From positions 1 through 64,000 of the forward strand of contig NZ_NWUO01000009.1 in assembly GCF_002895925.1 (NCBI RefSeq): 64,000 nucleotides of DNA. The letters run 5' to 3'. Source of the DNA: Mixta theicola. Its GTDB lineage: Bacteria > Pseudomonadota > Gammaproteobacteria > Enterobacterales > Enterobacteriaceae. The translations under genes and the position numbers were made by a program. Numbering within the stretch: the stretch's first letter is position 1; the number at the start of each line of letters is the position of its first letter. The notes beneath the pieces are model-generated. The model ran no database searches. It saw only the letters and a list, made by a program, of their open reading frames with translations, and was not told the DNA's origin. Of the stretch, positions 8,851 to 18,255 are shown piece by piece.

Positions 8851-9464
8851 TGCGCACGCTGCCGATGCGGTTTAACGGCGAGCAACAAGGGCACAGCCAG
8901 GCTGTGCCCGTGCGCAGAATGATAAATGTACAGGCAACAATGGAAGAGAAGCAGGCTTTTGAAAATCGGGTGCTGGAGCGCCTGAATGCCGGACGCTCGG
9001 TAAGAAGCTTCCTGATTGCCGCCGTCGAGCTGTTGACCGAAGCGGTCGATCTGCTGGTGCTTCAGGTGTTTCGCAAGGATGATTATGCGGTGAAATATGC
9101 CGTTGAGCCGCTGCTGTTGGGCAACGGCCCGCTGGGCGAAATGTCAGTAAGACTGAAGCTGATTTACGGCCTTGGCGTGATTAGCCGCCACGAATATGAA
9201 GACTGCGAGCTGTTGATGGCGCTGCGTGAAGAGCTGAACCATGACGGCAACGAATATCGTTTTAGCGATGATGAGATTCTGGGGCCGTTCAGCGAGCTGC
9301 ACTGTGTGAACGCCTGGCCGCCTCGCCCCGACTTCTCCAGTGATGATGAACAGCTGCGCGCTATGCAGCAGCAGCGTTATCAGCAGGTGCTGCGCTCAAC
9401 GATGGTGCTCTCGCTGACCGAACTGATTTCCCGCATCAGCATGAAGCAGGCCTTTAAAAAGTAG
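8850..9464 (+). CDS. mtlR: Mannitol operon repressor MtlR
   Basis: MtlR represses the mtl operon. The conserved core starts at MQATMEEK-like residues ([20 protein letters not shown], residues 27-46) and continues with [21 protein letters not shown] to [16 protein letters not shown], matching E. coli MtlR. The start is uncertain: the ATG at 8850 overlaps the mtlD stop and gives 204 residues, while ATG codons at 8865 and 8919 would give 199 and 181. The first is chosen because of the coupled overlap. MtlR lacks a classic helix-turn-helix and is thought to act through partner proteins. Confidence 0.93.
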   Translation: MRTLPMRFNGEQQGHSQAVPVRRMINVQATMEEKQAFENRVLERLNAGRSVRSFLIAAVELLTEAVDLLVLQVFRKDDYAVKYAVEPLLLGNGPLGEMSVRLKLIYGLGVISRHEYEDCELLMALREELNHDGNEYRFSDDEILGPFSELHCVNAWPPRPDFSSDDEQLRAMQQQRYQQVLRSTMVLSLTELISRISMKQAFKK

Positions 9465-9525
9465 CCCCGCGTCCCGCACACTTTTCGTGTATCCTGTTGG
9501 TTATTCATCAGTACAGGTAATCGTC

Positions 9526-9888
9526 ATGAAAGAGCAGGAAAAAGCCGAAATCAAGCGCCTCAGCGATCTGCTGGATGCGCTCAATCGTAAAGAGCCGATG
9601 TTGCTGGAATCGGGCGATGCGGAGAAGCTCGGCGCGCTGCTGAAAGAAAAAGAAGCGCTGATAAAAGAGATCGAACGTCTGCGCGACGTGCGCGATCAGA
9701 AGCTGAGCAAAGAAGCACAGAAGCTGCAAAAATTGCCTTTCCGCCGGGCTATCACCAAAAAAGAGCAGGCGAATATGGGCGCGCTGAAAAAAAGCGTGCG
9801 CGGCCTGGTGGTGGTGCATCCAATGACCGCGCTGGGTAAAGAAATGGGCCTGGAAGAGATGACCGGCTTCGCGCCCAAAGCTTTTTGA
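9526..9888 (+). CDS. yibL: Ribosome-associated DUF2810 protein YibL
   Basis: The 120-residue protein matches E. coli YibL in length and sequence: [14 protein letters not shown] at the start, [19 protein letters not shown] in the middle and [20 protein letters not shown] near the end. Residues about 5-70 are highly charged and heptad-like, suggesting a coiled coil. E. coli YibL co-purifies with ribosomes, but its function is not established. The start at 9526 is preceded by ACAGGTAA. It follows mtlR, as in E. coli, but the 61-bp gap suggests its own promoter. Confidence 0.9.
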   Translation: MKEQEKAEIKRLSDLLDALNRKEPMLLESGDAEKLGALLKEKEALIKEIERLRDVRDQKLSKEAQKLQKLPFRRAITKKEQANMGALKKSVRGLVVVHPMTALGKEMGLEEMTGFAPKAF

Positions 9889-9906
9889 GCCTGATGGCCG
9901 GGTGGG

Positions 9907-10860
9907 TTAAGCCCGGCCTGATGCGCTACCCGCCGCCACCTCCGCCAGCTGCTGTTCCAGCGTATCCATAAACTTATAACGCCGACGGTATTCCGCACGT
10001 TTTTTACTGGCGATCTCCTCCAGCGATTTACGCGGCATCGTCAGCGGCAGCTGATACAAACCATTCGGCAGCGCTTTCCCATTCAACGACAGCCAAAATT
10101 CACTGTAGCTGGCGTGAAATACCTCTTTTTTGCTGTGGCGATAGCGCAGGCTGCGAAAAACGTGCGTATCATCGCCCACCGCCTGAATTTGTTTAATCTG
10201 ACAGTGCGCAGCAAGGCAGAACAGCGTTTCCATTAATACGCGTTTAGGGAACAGGCCGTGGCTGGCTTTTGTTGCCTCGCGGATCATATCGGCGTTTACC
10301 GTTTTACGCGGTCCCTGCAGCCCCCCAATTAATAGTGCCGGCTGGCCCTCCTGCTCAATAAAAGAGAAAGAGAGCGAGGCAAGGGTAACCGCGTTATACA
10401 GCAGCGCCAGCGTTATTTCGCCTTCACGATCGTAGCGCCCGGTACTGCAAACTATATCAAACCGTTCGTTATTTTTACCCTGCAGGCGCGCCATGACCTG
10501 ATCGACCGGCGACAGAAATAGCTTATACAACGCATGCGGCAACCGTTGTACGGTGCCGTAATGCGCCAGCAGCGCCTGTGCCCGCTGCTTAACGCTAAAC
10601 CTGGAGCAGAGGTAAGGACGATGGATTTTCGCTGGCAGCAGGCCCTGAATAAGTAACGCCTGACGCATGGCCGGTAGCTCAGTTAGCTGTTCCATATAGG
10701 AAAACGTGGTTAACGGATAAGCCAGCGAGCGCAGCAGGAACTTCAGCCGAAAGCGTCGGCACTCCCAGAGTTTATCTGGCTTATAGTTACCGCGGCTGAG
10801 CTGGAAAAATAACCAACCCGTCGATATTCTGGACGTTGGCCTTTCAGTAATAATCGACAT
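9907..10860 (-). CDS. VirK/YbjX family protein (DUF535)
   Basis: The 317-residue cytoplasmic protein has the hallmarks of the VirK/YbjX family: an ELPAMRQALLIQGLLP-like region, SFSFIEQEGQPALLIGGLQGPRK in the centre and a C-terminal basic segment (KKRAEYRRRYKF). Family members in Salmonella and Shigella are PhoP-linked and contribute to antimicrobial-peptide resistance or to production of virulence factors; the mechanism is unknown. It converges on yibL with an 18-bp gap. It could be called ybjX or virK; the family does not separate orthologues clearly, so no symbol is given. Confidence 0.85.
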   Translation of the reverse strand: MSIITERPTSRISTGWLFFQLSRGNYKPDKLWECRRFRLKFLLRSLAYPLTTFSYMEQLTELPAMRQALLIQGLLPAKIHRPYLCSRFSVKQRAQALLAHYGTVQRLPHALYKLFLSPVDQVMARLQGKNNERFDIVCSTGRYDREGEITLALLYNAVTLASLSFSFIEQEGQPALLIGGLQGPRKTVNADMIREATKASHGLFPKRVLMETLFCLAAHCQIKQIQAVGDDTHVFRSLRYRHSKKEVFHASYSEFWLSLNGKALPNGLYQLPLTMPRKSLEEIASKKRAEYRRRYKFMDTLEQQLAEVAAGSASGRA

Positions 10861-11024
10861 AATATTTATCAGGATTGGCGGATCATGTGTCGATATTACG
10901 GCAGCGAATATAAACAGGTCGTTAATAGTGCGCTAATAAAGTTAATACATCGTGGAGTTTATTTATTCATGGCGCCAGGAGCATACGTTTATTAAACGGC
11001 AGCTCAATAAATCTTTATTTTAAA

Positions 11025-11055
11025 TAAAAAACGGCGGACATCTGCCCACCGTTTC
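11025..11055 (-). terminator. Terminator of sodA
   Basis: On the minus strand the stem AACGGTGGGCA / TCCGCCGTT is followed by TTTTTTATTTAAAATAAA. It begins 22 bases after the sodA stop codon. Confidence 0.85.
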
Positions 11056-11077
11056 ATTATTATATTTCAGCCTGAGC

Positions 11078-11695
11078 TTATTTTGCGTTAGCAAAACGCG
11101 CTGCAGCTTCGTCCCAGTTAACCACGTTCCAGAATGCTTTGATGTAGTCAGGACGTTTGTTCTGATATTTCAGATAATAAGCATGTTCCCATACGTCCAG
11201 GCCCAGAATCGGATAGCCGGAAGCGCCGGAAATGGCTTCGCCCATCAGCGGGCTGTCCTGGTTAGCAGTAGAAACTACCGCCAGCTTATCGCCTTTTTTC
11301 ACCAGCCAGGCCCAGCCGGAACCAAAGCGGGTTGCCGCTGCTTTTTCAAACTCTTCCTGGAATTTTTCAACGCTACCGAAATCTTTTTCGATAGCGGTTT
11401 TCAGTTCACCCTGCAGCGTAGTGCCGGTTTTCAGACCTTTCCAGAATAGGCTGTGGTTGTAGTGGCCGCCCGCGTTATTGCGCAGTACGGTTTTTTTCTC
11501 TGCCGGAACCTGATCCAGTTTGGTGATCAGCTCATCAACCGGCAGATCAGCGAATTCGGTGCCTTCCAGCGCCGCGTTGGCGTTGTTGACGTAGGTCTGG
11601 TGATGTTTAGTGTGATGGATTTCCATCGTCTGCTTGTCGAAATGCGGTTCCAGTGCGTCATATGCGTAAGGCAAGGATGGCAGTGAATAACTCAT
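11078..11695 (-). CDS. sodA: Manganese superoxide dismutase
   Basis: SodA dismutates superoxide to oxygen and hydrogen peroxide in the cytoplasm. The 205-residue protein matches E. coli SodA throughout. Metal ligands are visible as His27 (MEIHHTKHH), the second His in NHSLFWKGL, and the Asp and His of [10 protein letters not shown]. The sequence [10 protein letters not shown] and the [14 protein letters not shown] stretch fit the Mn type. The ATG at 11695 is chosen over one five codons upstream because GGAG sits eight bases before it and it matches the E. coli N-terminus. It is monocistronic with its own terminator. Confidence 0.96.
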   Translation of the reverse strand: MSYSLPSLPYAYDALEPHFDKQTMEIHHTKHHQTYVNNANAALEGTEFADLPVDELITKLDQVPAEKKTVLRNNAGGHYNHSLFWKGLKTGTTLQGELKTAIEKDFGSVEKFQEEFEKAAATRFGSGWAWLVKKGDKLAVVSTANQDSPLMGEAISGASGYPILGLDVWEHAYYLKYQNKRPDYIKAFWNVVNWDEAAARFANAK

Positions 11696-11763
11696 GTTCA
11701 TCATCTCCATTTATTGTAGGAGCGGCACTTTTTAGTTGTAAGCACCGCGTAAGCAGTCGGATC

Positions 11764-11769
11764 ATTATA
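11764..11769 (-). promoter_or_regulatory. Candidate -10 box of sodA
   Basis: A perfect TATAAT occurs on the minus strand 69 bp before the sodA start. No good -35 is present, which is usual for activator-dependent promoters; SoxS, Fur and ArcA act at E. coli sodA, but no site was confirmed here. Confidence 0.4.
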
Positions 11770-11797
11770 GTTAAATAAATGATCGGGAAAAGGATTA

Positions 11798-12124
11798 TCA
11801 ATGCCCTTCTCTTGATAAGGTTATAACAGATTTCGCTAACAACCGTGCTGGTTGCTGGCGCAAGGAAAAGTCACCGAATGGACTGCCTGCATATCCTCCG
11901 GCGAGCGAACCTACAACCGCACATGCTACACCGCCCGCTCCCGCTGTAGCGATGCCTATAGCGGTGCAAACCCAATTCCGGTTCCAGAAGTTGATTACGT
12001 TTATTAAACAGGTTAGCGCCAGGGGTGCGAGTATCACGGAAAAGCGGCCTGGCCTGAAAAACCAGTGAGCCAGGTTGATCCGCAATACAATATCCGGGGT
12101 AAATATTACGCGCCATGAATCCAT
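11798..12124 (-). pseudogene. Hypothetical protein or gene remnant with glycine-rich membrane segment
   Basis: The frame encodes 108 residues. Its centre is strongly hydrophobic (AIGIATAGAGGVACAVVGSLAGG), a glycine-zipper stretch of the kind found in membrane-inserting toxins and small lipoproteins. The flanking parts look less protein-like, and a second minus-strand frame (11871-12116) reads more naturally over the first half, which suggests one or more frameshifts. No ribosome site is obvious. It lies alone between sodA and fdhD. The product family was not recognised. Confidence 0.3.
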
Positions 12125-12351
12125 TCTCTATGAATATTATGAAATTTCCGTAATGTTAATAATCCGTGGAAAAGCCACCGCTATCAACGATAATTTAATA
12201 AGTACGTTCCGTAAACTTTCTGCCGTTAACTGTTGCCAGTAGTATATATCAACTCTGTCACGAATAAGCACAAAACAGCAGTTACCTGATAGCAGGTAGC
12301 CGTCGGGCTGAACGAGTAGCGCAATTAAGCGAATAGCTAAGCTGGATAAAA

Positions 12352-12382
12352 TAAAACTGCCCTGAATATTTTCGGGCAGTTT
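12352..12382 (-). terminator. Terminator of fdhD
   Basis: AAACTGCCC and GGGCAGTTT arms flank an AT-rich loop, followed on the minus strand by TATTTTAT. It begins 38 bases after the fdhD stop. Confidence 0.85.
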
Positions 12383-12419
12383 ATGTTAATTCCTGAACGA
12401 CTATTTCAACGCTTTATTT

Positions 12420-13286
12420 TTAATCCTGCGAATATATTAGCCGCTGAGGATGCGTATAAACCGTCGCGCGCCCAGGCTTACTGAAACCGACCAGCGTCAG
12501 GTTACTGCGTTCAGCCACTTCCACCGCCAGCCTGGTGGCGGCCGAAACGGCAAATAAAATTTCCACGCCGCACATCGCCGACTTCTGCACCATTTCATAG
12601 CTGGCACGGCTGGAAACCAGCGCCGCGCCGCGTGCCCAGCCCTGGCGGCTGCGATAGCCCAGCAGTTTATCCAGCGCGACGTGACGTCCAACATCCTCAC
12701 AGCCGCCCGCCAGCTCGCCCGCTGCCGTTATCCACGCCGCCGCATGGGTACAGCCGGTCAGCTGCCCGACCGGTTGATAATTGTTCAGCTGACGCAGCGC
12801 GTTATCCAGCAGGCGTAAATCAAATATCTGGGTGAACGGCAGCGGCTGAATCGGTTTGCCGATCTCATTTAACTGCTCTACGCCGCACACGCCGCAACCG
12901 GTGCGTCCGGCCATTGCCCGGCGCTGAGCCTTCAGCGCCATAAAACGGCGGCTGGAAAGCTCAATTTGCACCTCAATTCCGTTACAGCCCGGCACCACAT
13001 CCATGCCGTAAATATCTTCCGGCGCGGCGATAATCCCCTCCGATAATGAAAAGCCGAGCGCAAACGCCTCAAGATCTTTCGGCGTACTCATCATGACGAC
13101 ATGAGAAATACCGTTATACACCAGCGCCACCGGCACCTCATCAGCCAGCCAGTCGCTGCGTGACTCCGCCAGCGCATCGCGCTGCCATACCTGCACTTCG
13201 CTTATGCCGGCGAGAGGCGTTATCGTCCCGGCATTTTGTTGAACTTCAGTTTTCAATTTACGTTTACCCGGTTGTAACAACCACAC
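12420..13286 (-). CDS. fdhD: Formate dehydrogenase accessory sulfurtransferase FdhD
   Basis: FdhD transfers sulfur from IscS to the molybdenum cofactor of formate dehydrogenases, a step required for their activity. The catalytic Cys pair is visible in [13 protein letters not shown], and the stretches [14 protein letters not shown] and [20 protein letters not shown] are typical of the family. The body aligns with the 277-residue E. coli protein. The N-terminus is uncertain: the GTG at 13286 gives 288 residues, and a TTG at 13256 would give 278. It is divergent from fdoG, as in E. coli. Confidence 0.95.
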   Translation of the reverse strand: MWLLQPGKRKLKTEVQQNAGTITPLAGISEVQVWQRDALAESRSDWLADEVPVALVYNGISHVVMMSTPKDLEAFALGFSLSEGIIAAPEDIYGMDVVPGCNGIEVQIELSSRRFMALKAQRRAMAGRTGCGVCGVEQLNEIGKPIQPLPFTQIFDLRLLDNALRQLNNYQPVGQLTGCTHAAAWITAAGELAGGCEDVGRHVALDKLLGYRSRQGWARGAALVSSRASYEMVQKSAMCGVEILFAVSAATRLAVEVAERSNLTLVGFSKPGRATVYTHPQRLIYSQD

Positions 13287-13437
13287 AAATCAAGTGTGTA
13301 TCTTAGGCCGCGATGAATGTGGGATTCGTCCCGCAATTCTGAACCTGCGGCCTGCGCATGGCAAAAAAATCGCTGCACATAAAATGCGGATCGCTGAAAC
13401 GCCTCGCTTTAAATGAAATATTTAAACCGGAGCAACT

Positions 13438-13557
13438 ATGTTAAAAAATTTCAGAAATTTCGCACTCAGTTCCATTTATTTAATGAAACCATTAAATAGT
13501 CCGATTTATGATATATACCTCTTTATAATTAAGCATTTAAAAAACATAACAAAATAA
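13438..13557 (+). CDS. Possible 39-residue small protein in the fdhD-fdoG spacer
   Basis: Within the 357-bp, very AT-rich spacer between fdhD and fdoG, an ATG preceded by CCGGAG at good spacing opens a 39-codon frame (MLKNFRNFALSSIYLMKPLN...) that is basic and partly hydrophobic and ends at TAA. The ribosome site is better than that of fdoG itself. It could be a small membrane peptide, a leader controlling fdoG, or chance. The rest of the spacer must hold the divergent promoters, but no clear -35/-10 pairs were found. Confidence 0.28.
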   Translation: MLKNFRNFALSSIYLMKPLNSPIYDIYLFIIKHLKNITK

Positions 13558-13643
13558 TTACTTATTGATGATTATCAAAAAAATTAACAAGGAGAGTGTT
13601 ATTTTCTGGGGTTCTGGCAATGTTTTGAGCAAAAAATAATACT

Positions 13644-16600
13644 ATGCATATTAACAGACGCAGTTTTTTTAAAATCTGTGCGGGTGGCATGGCAGGGACT
13701 ACTCTAACATTATTAGGCTTTACGCCCTCTGCTGCTCTCGCAAACGTTAGAGAATATAAATTACTTCGGGCAAAGGAGACCCGAAATAACTGTACCTACT
13801 GTTCCGTTGGCTGCGGAATGCTGATTTACAGCCGAGGTGACGGCGCCAAAAATGCCGTTTCCTCTATTTATCATATTGAAGGCGATCCCGATCATCCGGT
13901 AAGCCGGGGCTCGCTCTGCCCGAAAGGGGCTGGCGTTCTGGACTATATCCATAGCGAACAGCGGCTTAAATATCCCGAATATCGTGCGCCAGGCAGCGAT
14001 AAATGGCAGCGTATCAGTTGGGAAGAGGCGTTCGATCGTATCGCCCGGCTGATGAAGGCCGATCGCGACGCTAACTTCCAGCAAAAGAATGCGCAAGGCA
14101 CGACGGTAAACCGTTGGACGACAACCGCCATGCTCTGTTCTTCCGCAGCCAGTAATGAAACTGGCCTGCTCGATCATAAGTTCGCCCGCGCTTTAGGCAT
14201 CCTCGCCCTGGAAAACCAGGCGCGACTTTGTCACGGCCCAACGGTGGCGGCCCTGGCACCCAGCTTCGGTCGCGGCGCGATGACCAATAACTGGAATGAC
14301 ATTAAAAACGCCAATGTCGTTATGATCATGGGCGGCAACCCGGCGGAAGCCCATCCGGTAGGGTTTAAATGGGTTATCGAGGCCAAAACCCATAATAAAG
14401 CCAAAGTTATCGTGGTCGATCCGCGCTTTAACCGCTCGGCTGCGGTGGCGGATACTTATGCCCCGCTGCGCGCCGGCAGCGACGTGGCCTTTTTGATGGG
14501 CGTGGTTAACTACCTGCTGGAACATAACCATATCCAGCATGAATATGTCAAAGCCTATACTAACGCCTCACTGATCGTCAGCAAAGGCTACCGCTTCGAA
14601 GAGGGCTTGTTCAGCGGCTACGATGAAGCGACGCGGAAATATGATAAAACCAGCTGGCATTATGAGCTGGATGAAAACGGCGAGGCCAGGCGCGACAATA
14701 CGCTAACCCATCCGCGCTGCGTGTTGAGCCTGCTGAAAAAGCATGCCAGCCGCTATACGCCGAAAATGGTCAGCCGCCTGTGCGGCACGTCGCAGGAAGA
14801 GTTCCTCACCATTTGCCAGACGCTGGCCAGCACCAGCGTACCCAACCGCACCGCGACGATCCTCTACGCGCTGGGCTGGACGCACCACACCAACGGCGCG
14901 CAAATCATTCGTACCGCAGCGATCGTGCAGCTGCTTCTGGGCAACATCGGCATGCCCGGCGGCGGAATTAATGCTCTGCGCGGCCACTCAAACGTACAGG
15001 GCTATACCGATCTCGGCCTGCTGGCGCAAAGCCTGCCTGGCTACCTGCCGCTGCCTTCTGAAAAACAAACCACGCTGTCCCAATATTTGCAGCAGGCGAC
15101 GCCTTCTTCCCCGCTGCCCGGCCAGGTCAACTACTGGCAGAACACCGATAAATTTTTTGTCAGCCTGATGAAAAGCTTTTATGGCGATAATGCCACGGCG
15201 GACAACCAGTGGGGCTACGACTGGCTGCCCAAATGGGACAAGAGCTATGACTGCATGGCGCAGGCAGAAATGATGGAGAAGGGGCAATTTAACGGCTACC
15301 TTATCCAGGGCTTTAATCCTCTGGCTGCTTTCCCCAATAAAAACAAAGCCTTTCGCGCCTTATCCCGCCTGAAATATATGGTGGTTATCGATCCTCTCAG
15401 CACCGAAACGGCCAGCTTCTGGCAGCACCACGGCGAGTTTAACGATGTCGATCCGGCTAAAATCCAGACGGAAGTGTTTCGCCTGCCCTCTTCCTGCTTC
15501 GCGGAGGAAAACGGCTCGGTAGCGAACTCTTCCCGCTGGCTCCAGTGGCACTGGGCCGCCGCCGAGCCGCCGGCAGAAGCGCTGCACGACGGTAAAATCC
15601 TCGGCAATATTTTCCTGCGCCTGCGCGAGCTTTACCGTCAGGAAGGCGGCACCGCGCCGGAACCTTTGCTGGCGATGAACTGGGATTATACCGACCCCTC
15701 CAATCCAGAGCCGGAGGAGGTGGCACGCGAAAACAACGGTCAGGCGCTGGCCGATATTTATGATGATAACGGCAAGCTGTTGTTGAAAAAGGGCCAGCAG
15801 CTTAACTCTTTCGCTGAACTGCGCAATGACGGCACGACCGCCAGCGCCTGCTGGATCTATGCCGGTAGCTGGACGCCGGAAGGCAATCAGATGGCGCGCC
15901 GCGATAACGCCGATCCTTCCGGCCTTGGCGCAATATCCGGTTGGGCATGGGCATGGCCCGCTAACCGCCGCATCCTTTATAACCGCGCCTCCGCCGATCC
16001 ACAGGGCAAAGCCTGGGACCCTGACCGTAAGCTGATTGAGTGGAATGGTCAGCGCTGGCAGGGCTATGACGTACCGGATTACCCGTTAACCGCGGCGCCG
16101 GAAAAACAGGTCGGGCCTTTTATTATGCTGCCGGATGGCATGGGGCATTTGTTTGCGCTGGATAAGCTGGCCGACGGTCCTTTCCCTGAGCACTATGAAC
16201 CAATGGAAAGCCCTACCGGTACTAATCCGCTGCATCCAGCCCAGGTCCACAGCCCGGTGGTGCGTATTTTCCAGCACGATGCCGATACGCTGGGCCAGGC
16301 CGATAAATTCCCCTACGTAGCAACGACCTACTCTATTACCGAGCTGTTCCGCCACTGGACCAAGCATGCGCTGCTGAACGCTATCGCCCAGCCTGAACAG
16401 TTTGTTGAAATTGGCGTTGAGCTGGCGGCCGATAAAGGTATTAAGGCCGGAGATGAGATCAAAATCAGTTCACAGCGTGGCTATATCAAAGCCAAAGCGG
16501 TGGTCACAAAACGCCTGCGCCGCCTGACCATTAACGATAAGCCGGTAGATACCGTCGGCATCCCCTGTCACTGGGGCTTTGAAGGAGCGACTAAAAAGGG

Positions 16601-16694
16601 CTTTTTAGCGAATACCCTGACCCCGTCGGTTGGCGATGCCAACTCACAGACGCCTGAATATAAAGGCTTTTTGGTTAACATTGAAAAAGTGTAA
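13644..16694 (+). CDS. fdoG: Respiratory formate dehydrogenase, molybdopterin subunit (cysteine form)
   Basis: This catalytic subunit oxidises formate to CO2 at a Mo-bis-MGD centre in the periplasm. The 1016-residue protein begins with a twin-arginine signal (NRRSFFKICAGG) and a 4Fe-4S site (CTYCSVGC...LCPKG). It aligns with E. coli FdoG/FdnG from end to end. The key difference is codon 196: E. coli has selenocysteine (TGA) in the motif V-U-HGPTVA, whereas this gene has TGT, giving LCHGPTVA. His197 of the active site is kept. Operon context (fdoGHI-fdhE, divergent fdhD) fits fdoG rather than fdnG. The ATG at 13644 has only a weak ribosome site. Confidence 0.95.
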   Translation: MHINRRSFFKICAGGMAGTTLTLLGFTPSAALANVREYKLLRAKETRNNCTYCSVGCGMLIYSRGDGAKNAVSSIYHIEGDPDHPVSRGSLCPKGAGVLDYIHSEQRLKYPEYRAPGSDKWQRISWEEAFDRIARLMKADRDANFQQKNAQGTTVNRWTTTAMLCSSAASNETGLLDHKFARALGILALENQARLCHGPTVAALAPSFGRGAMTNNWNDIKNANVVMIMGGNPAEAHPVGFKWVIEAKTHNKAKVIVVDPRFNRSAAVADTYAPLRAGSDVAFLMGVVNYLLEHNHIQHEYVKAYTNASLIVSKGYRFEEGLFSGYDEATRKYDKTSWHYELDENGEARRDNTLTHPRCVLSLLKKHASRYTPKMVSRLCGTSQEEFLTICQTLASTSVPNRTATILYALGWTHHTNGAQIIRTAAIVQLLLGNIGMPGGGINALRGHSNVQGYTDLGLLAQSLPGYLPLPSEKQTTLSQYLQQATPSSPLPGQVNYWQNTDKFFVSLMKSFYGDNATADNQWGYDWLPKWDKSYDCMAQAEMMEKGQFNGYLIQGFNPLAAFPNKNKAFRALSRLKYMVVIDPLSTETASFWQHHGEFNDVDPAKIQTEVFRLPSSCFAEENGSVANSSRWLQWHWAAAEPPAEALHDGKILGNIFLRLRELYRQEGGTAPEPLLAMNWDYTDPSNPEPEEVARENNGQALADIYDDNGKLLLKKGQQLNSFAELRNDGTTASACWIYAGSWTPEGNQMARRDNADPSGLGAISGWAWAWPANRRILYNRASADPQGKAWDPDRKLIEWNGQRWQGYDVPDYPLTAAPEKQVGPFIMLPDGMGHLFALDKLADGPFPEHYEPMESPTGTNPLHPAQVHSPVVRIFQHDADTLGQADKFPYVATTYSITELFRHWTKHALLNAIAQPEQFVEIGVELAADKGIKAGDEIKISSQRGYIKAKAVVTKRLRRLTINDKPVDTVGIPCHWGFEGATKKGFLANTLTPSVGDANSQTPEYKGFLVNIEKV

Positions 16695-16706
16695 CGGAGA
16701 ACGATT

Positions 16707-17609
16707 ATGGCTTATCAGTCGCAAGACATTATTCGTCGCTCCGCGACCAACGGTTTAACGCCGCCGCCGCAGGCGCGTGACCATCAACTGGAAGTGGCGA
16801 AGCTTATCGACGTAACGACCTGCATCGGCTGCAAGGGATGTCAGGTCGCCTGTTCGGAGTGGAACGATATTCGTGATGAACCCGGTTATAACGTCGGGGT
16901 GTACGATAACCCGATCGATATGACCGCGAAATCCTGGACGGTAATGCGCTTCTCGGAAGTGGAAGAGAACGGCAGGCTGGAGTGGCTGATCCGCAAGGAT
17001 GGCTGTATGCACTGCGCCGATCCGGGCTGCCTGAAAGCGTGTCCGGCGGAAGGCGCCATCATTCAGTACGCTAACGGCATCGTCGATTTTCAGTCGGAAC
17101 ATTGCATTGGCTGCGGCTACTGCATTGCGGGCTGTCCTTTCAACGTGCCGCGTATGAATAAAGAGGATAACCGCGTTTATAAATGCACCCTGTGCGTCGA
17201 TCGCGTTACCGTCGGCCAGGAGCCCGCCTGCGTGAAAACCTGCCCTACCGGCGCTATCCACTTTGGCAGCAAAGCGGAAATGCAGGAGCTGGCAGCAGAA
17301 CGCGTCAATGAGCTGAAAACGCGCGGCTATGAAAACGCCGGTCTTTACGATCCGGCAGGCGTCGGCGGTACGCACGTTATGTACGTGCTGCATCATGCCG
17401 ACAAGCCGCAGCTGTATCACGGCTTGCCGGAAAATCCCGCCATCAGCCCGACGGTAACCTTCTGGAAAGGGATCTGGAAACCGCTGGCGGCCGTTGGCTT
17501 CGCGGCGACCTTTGCCGCCTCGGTCTTTCATTACGTGGGTATCGGCCCGAACCGCGTCAGCGAAGATGAGGATGAAGAACAGCAGGAAAAAGAGGATCGG
17601 AAATCATGA
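16707..17609 (+). CDS. fdoH: Formate dehydrogenase iron-sulfur subunit
   Basis: FdoH carries electrons from the catalytic subunit to the membrane cytochrome through four 4Fe-4S clusters. The 300-residue protein, the E. coli length, shows the four Cys groups [37 protein letters not shown] and CTLCVDR...CVKTCP. A single C-terminal membrane helix ([21 protein letters not shown]) anchors it on the periplasmic side; it is exported with FdoG by the Tat system. It follows fdoG by 12 bp and overlaps fdoI by four bases. Confidence 0.97.
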   Translation: MAYQSQDIIRRSATNGLTPPPQARDHQLEVAKLIDVTTCIGCKGCQVACSEWNDIRDEPGYNVGVYDNPIDMTAKSWTVMRFSEVEENGRLEWLIRKDGCMHCADPGCLKACPAEGAIIQYANGIVDFQSEHCIGCGYCIAGCPFNVPRMNKEDNRVYKCTLCVDRVTVGQEPACVKTCPTGAIHFGSKAEMQELAAERVNELKTRGYENAGLYDPAGVGGTHVMYVLHHADKPQLYHGLPENPAISPTVTFWKGIWKPLAAVGFAATFAASVFHYVGIGPNRVSEDEDEEQQEKEDRKS

Positions 17610-18255
17610 AAAAACGCGACCTGATCGTGCGCTACAGCGCACCGGAGCGCATCAACCACTGGATTGTGGCGTTCTGCTTTGTGTTCGCCGCCCTCAGCGG
17701 CCTGGGCTTTTTCTTCCCATCGTTTAACTGGCTATTAAACCTGCTGGGCACGCCGCAGCTGGCGCGCATTCTGCATCCCTTTATCGGCGTCGCGATGTTC
17801 CTGGCCTTTATGCTGATGTTTTTCCGCTACTGGAAGCACAACCTGATTAACCGTGACGATCTGGAGTGGGCAAAAAACATCCATAAAGTTGCCATGAATG
17901 AGGAGGTAGGCGATACCGGCCGCTATAATTTTGGACAGAAGTGTGTATTCTGGGCTGCTATTATCAGTCTGCTGCTGCTGCTGGCGAGTGGTATTGTCAT
18001 CTGGCGTCCTTACTTTGCCGCTGCCTTTCCCATTCCGCTAATCAGGCTGGCATTACTGGTGCATTCGGTGTCGGCAGTGGGCCTGATCGTGGTGATATGG
18101 TGCATGTTTACGCCGCGCTGTGGGTAAAAGGCACGCTGACCGCAATGGTGGAAGGCTGGGTTACGCCGCTGTGGGCGAAGCACCATCATCCGCGCTGGTA
18201 TCGCGCTGTTCGTGAACAGCAGAGCCAACCGACAAAACAGGAAAAACGTCCCTGA
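17606..18255 (+). pseudogene. fdoI: Formate dehydrogenase cytochrome b556 subunit, frameshifted
   Basis: FdoI binds two haems b and passes electrons to the quinone pool. The first frame gives 173 residues and stops at 18127, whereas E. coli FdoI is 211. It matches E. coli up to GLIVVI and then diverges to WCMFTPRCG. The expected continuation (MVHVYAALWVKGTLTAMVEGW...) is intact in the next frame, ending at 18255. One base is missing at about 18092-18098. His18, His57 and His155 remain; the haem-ligand His in MVHVYAA and the last cytoplasmic segment are lost. A sequencing error is a real alternative to mutation. Confidence 0.88.

Noticed and set aside
9896-9918. GGCCGGG...CCCGGCC palindrome at the yibL end as a terminator
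   Set aside because: It has no T run and overlaps the coding end of the VirK/YbjX gene; termination cannot be supported.
14229-14231. Selenocysteine codon in fdoG
   Set aside because: The codon is TGT, not TGA, so a Sec insertion element is not needed.
18085-18127. Programmed ribosomal frameshifting as an explanation of the fdoI break
   Set aside because: No slippery heptamer or obvious downstream structure, and FdoI orthologues are encoded in one frame.
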